Source: Rusavskia elegans (taxonomy: Eukaryota > Ascomycota > Lecanoromycetes > Teloschistales > Teloschistaceae). From it: a stretch of DNA of 64,000 bases. The translations under genes were made by a program, and so were the position numbers. The stretch covers positions 124,001 to 188,000 of the forward strand of contig SAUG01000086.1 in the NCBI GenBank assembly GCA_011316305.1, in the 5' to 3' direction. The stretch's first letter is position 1, and every line of letters starts with the position of its first letter. Of this stretch, positions 20,623-32,593 are shown piece after piece. The notes under the pieces are model-generated. The model was not told the origin of the DNA. It saw only the letters and a list, made by a program, of their open reading frames with translations, and did not search any database.

Positions 20623-23600
20623 CGGCCCCCCCTATATCGTTTTTCTAAAATTTTTTAAAGTTTTTTAAACGTATTTAAAATATTTCCTGGATTCCTAAAT
20701 ATTTTCTTTATCGGGAAACCCTTTCTATTTTACTAAAAATTCGTCTATTTCTTTTCTTTTATCTAAAATCTTTTTAATTTTATATTTTTTATATTTTTAA
20801 TAGTATTAATATTTTATTAACGGGACGCGATTTGATACTTTTTTTAGTAATCTAATATAGAATTTAGGAAAAATTTCTATTATTAGAAGTTTTAGATATA
20901 CTATTATTCCTCGGATATTTTAAATTTCGAAAGCTTTTATATATAGTTTATTAAGCTTTCTATCCGTTAAATTTTTTATTAAAAGTAATATTTTATTTCC
21001 TTTATTAATTTCGTAGTATTTTCTTATTTTATCTAACCTCTGTTTAATTTTTTCTTTTACTATTTAAATCTTTATTTTTACTTTATCCTAGTTATATTTT
21101 ATTCTATTAATAAAAGATTATACTACTGGGTTTTTTATATCTAAATATACTTTTCTTCTAATACTTTTACCGTAAAGTAATTCGTCAGACGTTATTTAGA
21201 TATCTTCGTTATATAATAAATTAATTGCTATCTAAATCGTTAGAAAAAATTAAACCTAGTTTTTTCTTTCGTCTAAATAATAGATTTTTAGGTAGGTTTC
21301 TAATATCTAATTTATTTTTTCTATTTATCTATCGGTTTATAGATAGAACGATATTAATATTATTTACTCCGTATCTATTACTTATATTAGGCCTTTTATA
21401 AAATTTAAAATAAATAGTTTATTTCTATCCGAAATAATTTTTTCCGAAATTTTATTTTCGTAGAATACTGTTCGTAATAGTAAAAAGGCTAATTATTCTG
21501 CCGTTATAGTTATTTTATATAATATAAATCTTATATATTTTATAAATCTATTAATAATTATTACTATTATATTATATAATATTTATATATATAGGTCGAT
21601 TGATTCTAGTAATCCCGTAATAAAATCTAATATAATTTATTAGTAAAATATATCTAGCGTTTACGTCGGCTAATATTTTCCTACCGGCCTCTAGCGACTT
21701 TTCTTTACTATTACGTAATCTAGATAGTTTCGGATAAATTCTTCTATATATTTTTTAAATATTAGTATATTGATTTTCTTTTAAATTCTTTTTAATATTT
21801 TAGTAATTTTTTAATATCTAGCTGTCTTTAGATTATATACTTATCGGATTATTTTATTAATTTTTTCTAAAGTTTTTACTCTTTCGAAAATATCTCCGAC
21901 TTTTTTTAATAAAAGCCTGGATATTTTTTCTATAGTTTCGTAATCTACTTTTCTATTTAAAATATCTATAATCGTATTATCGGTTTTTTTAATATATTTT
22001 ATTTCGAAATTATAGTAGATTATTTCTTCTACCTATCTTATTTATTATTAATTTAATTCTTTATCTACTAGTAGTAATAATAGATTTTTATAGTTCGTAT
22101 ATACTACTATTTTATAATCGGTTCCGTTCGTATATATTTTCTAATATATCAAGTTTATAATAATTACTAGTATTTTTTTATCTATTATTATATAATTAAC
22201 TTCCGTTGGAATTAACTTTCTAGAATAATATTTAAATAGTTTACTGTTCTAGGAAATATATAATCCTATTATTCTATTTGAAGTATTTATATAAAGGACG
22301 ATCTATTCTTTTAGATCGAAAATTACTAAAGCTTCTTCGGATACGAAACTTTATTTAAATCTTTTAAACGCTTCGTTTTAGATACGTATCTATTAAAAAG
22401 ATATATTATTCCGAAGTAAATCTATAAACGGGACGGTTTTCTTTATATATTCTTCTATTATATTCTAATAGAAATATATAAATTCTAAAAAATTCTAAAT
22501 ATCTTTTTTATTTTTTAGTACTAACTATTTTTATATTATTTATAATTTATTTACTTTTATAGTAATATTCTCTAGCCGAATTATATATCTAAAAAATATA
22601 ACTTCCTATTTATAGAACTCCGATTTTTCTTCTTTAATTTTAAAGTTATATTTTCAGAATCTTTATAATACTTTATAAATATACTGCGTATATTTTTCTT
22701 TTATTTTAAAAAAGATTAGTACGTTATCTATATAGACTATAACGAAGATATCGAAATAGTTATATAATATTTTATTAACTACGCGTTATAGGGTTGCCGG
22801 TACGTTTATTAATCTAAAAAATATAACTAAGTATTTAAATAGCCCGTATTTTATTCTAAATATTGTTTTCTATTTGTCTCTAGCCTTAATTTATAATAGG
22901 TTAAATATATTTCTTAGATTAAATTTTATAAAAAACTTGGCCTTTTTAATCTTGCTTTTTAAATCTATTAAAAGTTGAAGTAGATATTTATCTTTTTATA
23001 TTACTATATTAAATCTTCTGAAATCGATATAGAATCGAAGATTACTATTTTTTTTCGGGATAAATATAACCGGTTATTCTATCTTTAATTTAGAGTATCG
23101 TATATTTTTTTTTTTAAAATTATAATCGATATATTATTGTAATATTTTCGATTATTTATTATTTAATTTATAGATTAATCTAGCTTTTAGCTTTTTCGGG
23201 TCTATTATAATAATTTCGTAGTCTTTCTAGATATAAGCCGATAAAGGTAACCTTTTTTCCGGTTCCTTTAATATATCTTGGAATTTTTTAAAAAGTTATA
23301 GAATTTTATCTATAGTAGTTAATTCTCTTTTAGTCTATTATTTCCGAGTAAAAATATTATATATCTTCTATATCTCGGCTATTCTCTTAGATATATTAAA
23401 AAGATAGTTTCCTATTTTTATCTATATCGTTTTCTAAACGATTTCTAAATTCTATAATATAAACTATAGAATATCTAAATAGATATCTCTTTATATTTTT
23501 ATAATATCGAAAATAATCCTTTTTTTATATCTATTACTTCGTATCTATAGGGGTTTAGTCTAATATTTAACTCTAACGAACCCTATTTTATTAATAGTTT

Positions 23601-23772
23601 TTATAAAGTAAAGTTCCGTTTTCCTAATTAAAGGGACGCTAAACCTTTTTACGTATTCTTCTAATATAATATTCTAAATAGCTTTTAAATCGACTAAGGT
23701 TTCTATAGATTATCTAGGTAATATTAGTTAGATAAAAATCCGATTTTTATCTATCTTCCGGAATCGTTAAAA

Positions 23773-24182
23773 TATAACGTTTCTATATATTAGAAGGCGT
23801 TACGCTCGAGTCTAGCTATAGCCGTAGATATAGTCCGAACTATTAAATAGTAAAGGAATTCTAATATAGATTATTATAACTAATTTTATATAGCTATAGA
23901 AATACGGTTATAATATTATAAGGTATCTTCGTTATAAAGTAATTAAAAAGAGAATAGTAGAAACGTATTTAATAATTATATTAACGACTAATAAGAGAAA
24001 CTATCTATAGAAATAATAAGCGATATATATAGTAAAAATAGCTATAAAAGCTAATAAATAACTATCTACTAAAAATCCTATCTAAAAAAGCGGCTATATC
24101 GGCTATAGACGGCTATAGATAATTAGGCTCGCTTGCCTGACCAATTTCTCTATAGAACCTTTATAGAATCGTGGACGTAACA
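23773..24182 (-). repeat. 5' LTR of the retrotransposon
   Basis: Partner of 20213-20622. It ends ACGTAACA next to the ACCCG duplication. Confidence 0.9.
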
Positions 24183-24586
24183 ACCCGTTAGTTCCCGTTT
24201 AATAACGGGAAATCTCTAGTTTAGAAACTAGTAAAACTAGCGTTCTATAAATAGAATTTTTAATATCTACGCTAAAAGTTTACTAGTATAGATATTTTAT
24301 AGAATACTAGTAGCTCTATTAGATAGAAAGATTTAGAGTTTTTAAAAGATTTTTTTAAAAAATTTCAAAACTCGTTCAAAGCGTTCAGACCGCTCAGAAC
24401 GTTTACGAGTAAAATTTTGGTTTATAAACGTTTATAAATAAGTCTTCTGCTCGTAAACGCTTTTATAACGCGTTAGATAGGATATAGAATCAGATCCGTT
24501 TACTATTTCAAATCTATTCAATTAATTTTAAACGGGATCGATACTTTTAGTAATGATTTTTTCTTTATTTTCGACTAGAATACGAG

Positions 24587-25162
24587 TAGACTGGCCGTTT
24601 TGTCGGGTTTCGAACCTAGAGTGGCCGTCGGGTCGGGTTTCGAACCCGAATTGGCCAATCCGATCCGGTCGGATTTCGAACTCGGATTAGTTAACCCGAT
24701 CCGACTCGTCAAGACGAGATTTTAACGCTAAACTCTAGTATAAAAGTATAATTCTAATATAAAAATTATACCGATTTATTTAAAAAATATCTAATTAATT
24801 AACCACGTTAGCTAGAAAAATTCTAGTAAATATAAATATATTAACTTAATATATTATCTATAATATTTATTTAATAAATTAATATATATAAATTAATACT
24901 ATATATAGAAAATTTAGCGGATATCCGGATTCGACTATTTAGCGGGTCGAATCGGTTCGACTCGCTAAAAAATCGAATCGGATTATAGAATTCGATAGAA
25001 ATTCGATCCGAAATGGCCAGTCTATTCGAATCCAAGATCGTATTCCGGATTCGAATATCTAACCGTATTAGAAAAAAGATTAACTTTAACTAGTAATTTA
25101 GCCGCGTTAGCCACGTTTATCGCGAAATCGGGTCGCCACTTTGATTCGAAATGGCCAGTCTA
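24587..25162 (+). mobile_element. hAT-like MITE (family 2), copy A, with 8-bp target duplication
   Basis: The termini are perfect 10-bp inverted repeats TAGACTGGCC and GGCCAGTCTA. They are flanked by the exact 8-bp duplication AATACGAG (24579-24586 and 25163-25170), the size made by hAT transposases. A second GGCCAGTCTA lies inside at 25015-25024. No coding capacity. The left third has three or four imperfect units, each with a TCGGGTTTCGAAC-like core. A relative in inverted orientation is at 49869-50333. Confidence 0.8.
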
Positions 25163-26918
25163 AATACGAGATGGAAAAAACAAATAAAAATAAATAAAAT
25201 ATAGAAAAAATTAGATATAAATATATTTATAAATTTTTTTATATTAATATATTTTTATATTAATTACGTTTTTTATATCGTTTATATTTTTTTTCTTTTA
25301 ACGAAACGAAAAAAAAATACTATTATATATCAATCTATCTATTTTATTATATAGTTAATTTAAATTTTTTTTTTTAAAGTTTCTACTATATTTTAATCCT
25401 GCCGAAATAGAGGATTTTCTATATCCGAATATTCGATTTTCGTATTAAATACGTCTGTAAAGATATAGACGAACCGTATTTTATTTTTATAAAAGAAAAA
25501 ACGAATTATAATATTAAATTCGATAATAAAATATATATATTTTTCTATTATTTTTTCTATTATTATCAATAATTATAACGGTTTATAAAATATATATTAT
25601 AGTATTTTATTTAATTAGCTAAATTTACTATTAATATCGACGATATATTAAAACGAAATTTAGTTATAGTTTTATAGTTAAATTTACGAATAAAAAAAAT
25701 CCGACGTATAGAACATTTATAGAAAGATAGAAAAAAATAGTTAGAAAATTTAAAATAATAGATTTTAAAACGGACGTTTAATAAAAATAATGAAATTTTT
25801 GAAATTATATATATATTAGAATAGATATTATAGAAATCGAATAATTGAATAGTTTAAAATATATAAATTTTAGATATCTAAATCTGTAAATATAAAAAAA
25901 TCTATTTTAAAACTTTAAACGTCTGTTAAATATATTCGTACTTTTTACAATCGATATTTATACGTATATATAAATCTACTTTTATTATATTATTTGATAT
26001 TATTAAATATTGGACGGTAGTTTAATTTAATTGATTATATTGTAAATAATTTACTATAACGATATTATTTTTCTATAGATATTATTAACTTTTTTTACGC
26101 GTTTAAATATAATTCGAAAAATTTACTAATATTCGGATTTCGAATTATAAAACGCTAATTTAATTTGTTTTTTATCTAATCTATTTTATTTTTAATAATA
26201 TTAAATATCGTTTTATTATTAATTAAAATCTTTATTTTATTTTATTTTATCGTTTTATTAAATATATTCGCTTTTTCTATATATTTTAGATTATACGCTA
26301 AACCCGACTAGCTTTGATTTTTTATTTTTATTTAAATAAATTTCAAATTCGATTAAACGAAAAAATTACGGAATTATATTATTATAGCCGATATAATTAT
26401 TATAACGGTTTTACGGGCTCGTAATTTTAATTTACGCGATAGCGAGGTCTTTATAATAGATTTACTTTTCTAGACTTTTGATTCGGAAAAACTAATATTT
26501 TAACTTTTATTTTATCGACTAGATTATAGTCGTATAGGCTGATCGATTATATCTAAAAGTTTTATATTATATATTTCAGATTTCGTTTCGGCTATTAAAC
26601 TATCTGGAATTTCTATATTTAAAAATAGCGTAGGCGGAGAATATAGTAGATAGGATTCGAAGGAATAGGGCCTATAGGAAGTTGCGGTAACGAGTTTTCG
26701 GCGCGAGGTGGGCCGGAAGTGTGCACCCAACGCCAAGGCTGGAGCTATGTTGTGCGTCATATCGAGGCTCTTCGGCATCATCGGATATAGCGCTTGTTCG
26801 CGTCTCGCCCACACTCACCCTAGTAGTGTCACCGCCTAGAGAACTCCGTAGATGTGATGGCATCAAACACCAGCGGCCGTTCTTGTGCCTGCCGGACCAC
26901 CCAAGCGAGTGGTGTCTC

Positions 26919-27723
26919 ATGGACGAATCCGATGGGGAATACGCTCCCCAATCACCCGATCTCTCTGCCTATCATTCGACCTCCTATCAACCACCAGCAC
27001 AACCACAACAAAACTCCTATTACCAACAGCCGTCGTACCATCAAGATGCATACCACTCCCCTCTCAGTTCCAAAAGCAACCAATACTCCTACGACAATCA
27101 GCCTCATCAATCTTACCAAACAGGACAAAATCCAGCCATGGGGCAAAATGGCCAGCATGATAATGAACTCCCCCCTGACAGCGCGCCAGCCAAGGGCAAC
27201 CGAAAAGGAAAGAATGCCAAAACCAAGATTGAAGACGACTGTGGCAAACCTGCGCCTGGGGTCGAAGAGGGGATCAAAGTGACCACCAAGTTTCCTGTGG
27301 CCCGAATCAAGAGAATCATGCAAAACGATGAAGATGTAGGGAAAGTGGCACAAGTGACCCCAACTGCCGTTTGTGAGTGCTCCATTACAAGATGCTAATC
27401 CATTTGAAGTGTAAGACAAGGAGCTGACGGTGATTCACTTTACAGCCAAAGCACTGGAGCTGTTCATGATCTCCGTCGTCACCAAAGCGGCCGATGAAGC
27501 AAAGTCAAGATCTTCCAAGCGAGTGACTGCTGCGCATCTCAAGCAGGCAATCGAGAAAGACGAGCAATTCGATTTCTTGGCCGAGCATGTCGCCAATGTA
27601 CCAGACGCCCCAGCGCCAAAGAAACAAGACAGCGAGGAACCCGTGGAGGGCAAGAGGAAAAGGGCAGCCGCCGGCGGAGGGGGAGGCACGAGACGGAAGA
27701 AGAAGACCGACGATGAGCTCTGA
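26919..27723 (+). CDS. BUR6: negative cofactor 2 alpha (Bur6/DRAP1), histone-fold transcription regulator
   Basis: Exons 26919-27372 and 27446-27723 give 243 residues. The 73-nt intron (GTGAGT...TTACAG) splits the Ser codon in AV-S-KALELF. The histone fold is unmistakable: [30 protein letters not shown], then [20 protein letters not shown] and [20 protein letters not shown]. Bur6 pairs with NC2-beta (Ncb2/Dr1), binds TBP on DNA and blocks TFIIA/TFIIB entry. The first 100 residues are a Tyr/Gln/Ser-rich low-complexity extension ([17 protein letters not shown]). The C-terminus is a basic Gly-rich tail. The ATG lies about 270 bp from the RIP block edge, yet the gene shows no RIP damage. Confidence 0.9.
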
Positions 27724-28230
27724 CTGGTCACGGTGTGCGGCTTGGTTAGGCGTTGAGGTGTTCCTGGTGGCAGTGAGGCACAGCGGGATCAGTAGACCGT
27801 GTTCAAACTTCTTGAAAGCTACCATAGCTAGCAGTGATACCATGAGCGCTTTGACTCTAGCTTAATCAACCATTCGAACAAGCGACGGTAGAACATCGCA
27901 ATATCAATTTCCTGGTTGTGAGGTCGTAAGCCCTGTGCGAATGAACAGATGTGACTGAGACTTCAGTCATCGTGAAGGGCAGGACAAAGCTGCGTCTCGT
28001 ATAAACCTGAAATCCAGACCTACTGCACATTGCCCGTTAACTCGTTCTTAACAGTGAATAGGCAGGTAAAGTAAGAAGTTTTTACTCGTGTTACCGATTC
28101 CGAATCGTCGACTTTAAGGTCAGGACCCACAAGTAGGGCTAGCGGCAAGCTTGGATCACGTGATCTTCATCTGATGCGCGATCAGAGACGCGCTTTCCTC
28201 ATTCTATACATACATGACGTTGGTGCAGAT
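27724..28230. other. intergenic, promoter region of FHIP
   Basis: No gene seen. It carries the palindrome at 28154-28165. Confidence 0.5.
28154..28165. promoter_or_regulatory. 12-bp palindrome GATCACGTGATC
   Basis: A perfect CACGTG-centred palindrome 66 bp before the FHIP start codon, the second of three TCACGTGA motifs in the window. Probable bHLH site; inference. Confidence 0.4.
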
Positions 28231-31097
28231 ATGGATTTCGTACGCACATCCTCCGTTGGCATTCTGTCATCGAGGTGGACTGACTGATTCCAAGCACGGC
28301 AGTGGTCAAGGCTCATTGGCGGTACTGGTCCGTCAGCATCCAGCAAACAGACCAACCTCGATGGGCCCCAGCAACGCTTGACGACCTTCAAACGCACATA
28401 CCTCCAATTGCAGGTACTTACCACCCTTCACCGGCTACAATATATGCATTGATCTCTGACAAGCCGTGTAGCAATCATGGCAGCGAGGTGGACAAAAACA
28501 AGCCGATCCTGCATTCGGAGCCACCATTACCCCATACCTTCAAAGCATCAACCGCATTCTTCGGGATGAGATTCATACCCCTGCTCCTCATCTATGCATA
28601 CAGAATGTCGTCACAGCTCAACTGTATGTTTTGCTATCCTTGGTGGGCGCGACCGTATGCAATGAACAAGCTACAAAGGAAATCTTCCGATTTTTCGGCC
28701 TACTTGTTGACACCGAAGACGAGGACTTCATCAACGATACTTCGTTCGCAGACAGACTCATCGTGTTTGTACAAGCAGTTTCTTCTGTAGCTTCTACCTG
28801 GGGCTTCAATGTGGAGATCGAGATAGCCGAGCTCCTGTTTGCAACTGCAGCCAAATTACGACAGCAGTCAGAAGTTCCACCTGCCTGGTTCAGGCCAAGC
28901 GTCGACGCCGAACTGGATAGCCTGCCTAGTGCCAGCATCCCCGTACCGAGGTCTCAAGAGTTTCCGCTTGTCTTCATGTTGCTGGATTACATTCATTACG
29001 ACGGTAAAGTGGGTGATTTTGCAAGGACTGGACTTCTGTATATCCTTGAATCAGCAGGTCGGTCGAACAAGCTTGAAAAATGGATCATAGAGAGCGAGTT
29101 GGCTACTATGATGGCAAGCGGCCTTGGAGCCTTGTATAGTCAGCTAAGCAGGTTCGCAACGGTTACAAGTGTACGCATGCATCTACTGACAATACTAGCA
29201 AAGTCGCCCTTACGCATGCCAGTGGATCAGTGCCTCCTATACTAACCTTCTCCAATGTCATGGATCCCACTTCATCCAGTGATGCAGAGCCAATCTTCTC
29301 GACTGCACTTCAAGGAAACCTAGCAACATTCCTGTCCTATCTAGCATTCTGGCAGGACATGTTGGAGCGCTGTCCGTCAGTTGACATCAAGGCTACCCTG
29401 CTGGACCATTTCGATTTCTTGTTTCTGCGCCCATTGCTGTGAGCGCTCCCTCTCGAGCATGTGACCCTCATTCTAACACCCAGCTTAGATACCCTTCCCT
29501 GGTGGAATCCTCGGATATCGACAGTGGCTCATCAGTAGCAGTCATGACCTACCTCAGATCCATCCTTGAAAATATCACGCATACTGATATCATCCGCCTA
29601 TTGTTGCACTATATGCTTGGAAACCCCAACGAGCAACGGGAAGACACGAAGCTATCGAGACCGACCGCACTAGCTAGGCGACGGAAGTCAGAGAATTTGA
29701 TAACGAACAATGCGAACCGCCATGATCATCCATCTCCGGACCTGCTGACACTCACCAACATATTACAGGGCTATCTAACATCGCGCAATCAACAAACCGT
29801 CACAGTCTCTCTTCGGCTTCTTGCTACCATCTTGCGCTCGTGGCATGACATGGCAGCCACGAAATTATTCCGAGTTCAGTTGGCCAAGACAGCGGGCAAA
29901 AAGCGCTCGATGGAAATACATGATCAATATCTGGACCTTTTGTATTCCATGGCTGAAGACATACTGGATGAGGAGGACCTGGAGGCCTGTTATGGGTCTC
30001 ACTTGCAAGATGCCCATGTCAATATAGAACTGCACGCATGCTTCGCACAACTGCTCAATCCAGCGGAGACTGACTGCTCAGAAGCACACTTGCTACCGAA
30101 GGATCACAAGCGGCAACATGAGGTCATAGCGGAGGATCCTTTGTTCGCATGTTTGCTGTCGCTCTTGGAGGATTTTTTGGTGAACGATATCGAGAGCAAT
30201 CTAAGCCTGTCCGAGACATTCGCTGCTTTGGCTTCATGCGGGGAGACTACCCTAGAGGGCTGGCTACTTGTCCCAAAGTCCAGTATCGTTTTTCCACCAA
30301 GGGGCAAGGATGCAGCCCGTTCGCCGGACGTATCACCAGTGGACAGCCAAGCTCCGGCGAATACCATGAGCACTGTATCTCCAATCTTGACGCGCCTCGG
30401 GGCTCTTGTCGAGCGGATTGACAAACTGCGAGCAGACATACAGGACTTTGACATATACTTGGCAGAACGTCGTCATGTCTTTCGAGTTGGAGAGGAAATC
30501 GACGAAGCTGTTGCAGAGGTCCCCATCCGGAAGTCGCAAGATATGGGAGACGGTCAGAAATCGAAGGCAAGAGACCAGGTAGCAATTAGTTCCATATCGG
30601 TACGCTTGAAAGCATCTAGCAATGTCTCTCGGGCAAGCTCTCCGCGTGGCCGGCAACCAAACAACGTTGAACACCACGAAGCGCCGCCGAAATCTCTCGT
30701 CAGACGTCTAAATCAACTTCGGCTGTCTCCTTCACGCAGCCCATCCAAGACTTTGGAAAGACATTATTCCCCTTCGCCTCTGCGAGGAACTTCGATCTCT
30801 TCGAGAAGGTCGAGCGTTTTACCTTCTCCGAGAGGCCCGCCCGACATGCTCCATAGGAAAATAAGATTGAGGGCGCATACTGGGCGGCGACGGCAGTCGC
30901 GTGAGAGTGTCGACAGCGAGACTGGCAGCATCCGAAGCGGGTCTACCGGAGCTGAATCCAATGCTACTGAGGAGATGAGGGAGATAAGTCTGAGCCACTT
31001 ATTGACCAACGTCATCATTTTGCAAGAATTTATCTTGGAGCTGGCGGCAATCATACAGGTCAGAGCGAGCTTATTTGGCGAAGTCGACCTCGGTTGA
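28231..31097 (+). CDS. FHIP-family protein (RAI16-like), FTS-Hook-FHIP dynein adaptor subunit
   Basis: The exons are 28231-28239, 28303-28413, 28472-29151, 29199-29438 and 29489-31097, giving 882 residues. Exon 1 is only nine bases (MDF) and splices to WSRLIGGTGPSASSKQ, the expected MDFWSRLIGG start of fungal FHIPs. All introns (47-63 nt) preserve frame. The RAI16-like region includes DEIHTPAPHLCIQNVVTAQL, KEIFRFFGLLVDTEDEDF and AFWQDMLERCPSVDIKATLL. The C-terminus NVIILQEFILELAAIIQVRA followed by SLFGEV is characteristic. In Aspergillus the FHF complex links early endosomes to dynein through Hook. Residues about 640-770 are Ser/Arg-rich and disordered. A TCACGTGA palindrome lies 66 bp upstream. 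Confidence 0.88.
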
Positions 31098-31290
31098 AGG
31101 CAACATGCGCATGCTTTTGAAATGATTGGTATAATTTGCCTTTCTCGACTGACTAAAATCTGTCATATATTTCAAGCCGGGCAGAAGCAAGAACGTCTCG
31201 ATCAAGCTTTTCTGACCTTCAAAAACTGTATACTTGACGTTGACAAGAAAAATTCGCCGGCCACCTTAGGTGAAGCTGGATTAGAAGCCC
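31098..31290. other. intergenic
   Basis: Between FHIP and tRNA-Val; nothing recognised. Confidence 0.4.
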
Positions 31291-31295
31291 AAAAA
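31291..31295 (-). terminator. RNA polymerase III T-run after tRNA-Val
   Basis: TTTTT on the minus strand directly follows the discriminator base. Confidence 0.7.
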
Positions 31296-31382
31296 TAGTC
31301 CTGCTGAGGATCGAACTCAGAACCTTCTCGGATTGTATTCAGCTATGTGAACGAGAAATCATAACCATTAGACCACAGAACT
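31296..31382 (-). tRNA. tRNA-Val (anticodon CAC) with a 14-nt anticodon-loop intron
   Basis: The acceptor stem AGTTCTG/CAGGACT pairs over 7 bp. The D-arm is GTCT-AATGGTTA-TGAT, the anticodon stem TCTCG/CGAGA, and the T-arm CTGAG-TTCGATC-CTCAG with an intact B box. The 21-base anticodon loop reads TTCACA, then a 14-base intron, then C. Removing the intron after position 37 gives a 7-base loop with CAC and a 73-base mature tRNA. A T5 terminator follows. This is the normal nuclear tRNA intron position, cut by the tRNA endonuclease. Confidence 0.9.
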
Positions 31383-32593
31383 TGTCCGAACCCAGTCCAC
31401 ATTAAGCATTATATATACATTTTGTCCGAAATCGAAAACCCAAAAGGTGCGTGTGGCTGAAGCTGGTGGCGAGGCTCAACGCCGCTCTATTTCCCCTCTG
31501 AAATGATGAAAGCCAACTACTGACATCGTTCACTACCTTATGTTATCAAAGGCAACTAAAACTCGTACATGGATTCAAAAATCACTTATTAGGGACATTG
31601 TAAGTCAAGACGACTGTAAGCTAAGCATATCATCCTGGGATATCGATTCACGCCACACTTCAGACTTCCGAAGTGGAATGGAAATAGAAGTGCCGAGCGA
31701 ACAGGAGATCGCGCCATATTATCTATGTCACGGCGTTATATGATTCATGTAATCACCAGCTTTCGTTGATGTAATGAATATTGAAGGGGAAATTTCCAAT
31801 TGCTGCTGTAAATCTTACAAAAACTCAGTATACCATCGTCTGTCTAATTAATCCGAGCTTCGTACTTTTGCAACTATTGAACGCGTTATAAAGTTAAAAT
31901 AACGTGATAAATACGAGTAAATCTTATATCCGTATATCAAATGATATATTGGAAAAGAAACTCTATATTTAATATTTTATTTTTCTATTTCAAAAATCGA
32001 ATTTCAAGTGATCTATAGAAGTAAAAAAGATTCGAAAATATAAATCTTTTTATAATTGATAGAAATTATATCTAGTCGATTAGAGCGGATTATATAAAGC
32101 GTTTCGATATATAATCTAACCTTTAGATAATAGTAGCCGTCGAGGATTATATTCTTGCTGCCGCGTGCTCCGAGGAGATATTCTACGGCGAACTGGTAAA
32201 CATCCAATTCGGAATAATGCCCGATATATTATGACGGTTCTTCTGTCAGACCGTAACCCATACTACCCCGGCTGTGCCCCGAGTGGAGCAAACCCTTGTT
32301 GTCGTTCACGCACGCAACGCATGTATGCCTAATACTGAGCATCCAGTCATTGGGGCGCATGCAGAAAATGCGGAGCCGAACAAGCATGGGATGCCTCGCA
32401 GATGATGATGACCAACCGCCGGGTCTGCCTTGGAATTGCGCGAGATTTTACAGTGAACTCTTTGCCTGATCAATTCTCGGCACCACCACATCTGCCGTTT
32501 ATTTCCCTCTCATGGTTGAGCAGTAGAACAGCTTCTCTCCTTGACGGTTTTCAGCATTGAATCGATTATCTGTTCTTGGATTCGTTCGTCACC
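31383..32593. other. 1.2-kb intergenic region with a small AT-rich relic
   Basis: 31850-32200 has the same AT-rich, CpA-poor character as the two large blocks and is probably a fragment of a repeat hit by RIP. Frames here are not coding. No gene supported. Confidence 0.45.

Larger units (their letters stand above)
20213..24182 (-). mobile_element. Ty3/gypsy-type LTR retrotransposon, RIP-inactivated, complete with target duplication
   Basis: Two direct 410-bp repeats (20213-20622 and 23773-24182) are flanked by the 5-bp duplication ACCCG (20208-20212 and 24183-24187). The LTR edges are TGTAACG...ACGTAACA, mutated C-to-T or G-to-A at inner edges. On the minus strand a reverse transcriptase core is legible near 22700-22760 (FVIVYIDNVLIF, with the second catalytic Asp changed to Asn by a G-to-A transition). 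An integrase core lies near 21340-21640 (SEKIISDRNKLFILNF preceded by LDFITGLLESID). The RT-then-integrase order is Ty3/gypsy. A G-rich polypurine tract abuts the 20622 edge, confirming minus orientation. Stops throughout: not functional. Confidence 0.9.
20012..24554 (+). mobile_element. small non-autonomous DNA element (family 1), copy A, interrupted by an LTR retrotransposon
   Basis: The two outer pieces, 20012-20212 and 24188-24554, together (about 568 bp) match the reverse complement of 47835-48383. Shared landmarks are the GTTCCCGTTTAATAACGGGA palindrome, the ATAGGATATAGAATCAGAYCCG segment (given here as 24477-24498) and AACAAGATTATCTT. The termini are imperfect inverted repeats (ATCAGCAAATAT at the left; the right end decays from TTTTTGCTGAT). 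No transposase. The insertion of the LTR element is marked by a 5-bp duplication. Confidence 0.7.
19861..26650. repeat. RIP-mutated AT-rich block 1 (about 6.8 kb)
   Basis: The sequence is strongly A+T-rich. By eye CpA and TpG are nearly missing from line after line (e.g. 20881-20940, 22501-22560), TpA is in excess, and CpG is still present. This is the RIP signature, not simple AT bias. No intact gene. It contains the LTR element at 20213-24182, an interrupted small DNA element at 20012-24554 and a hAT-like MITE at 24587-25162. The segment 25171-26650 is unclassified relic sequence. Confidence 0.85.

Noticed and set aside
31540..31743. 67-codon frame downstream of tRNA-Val
   Set aside because: No motif, no start context, no neighbour support.
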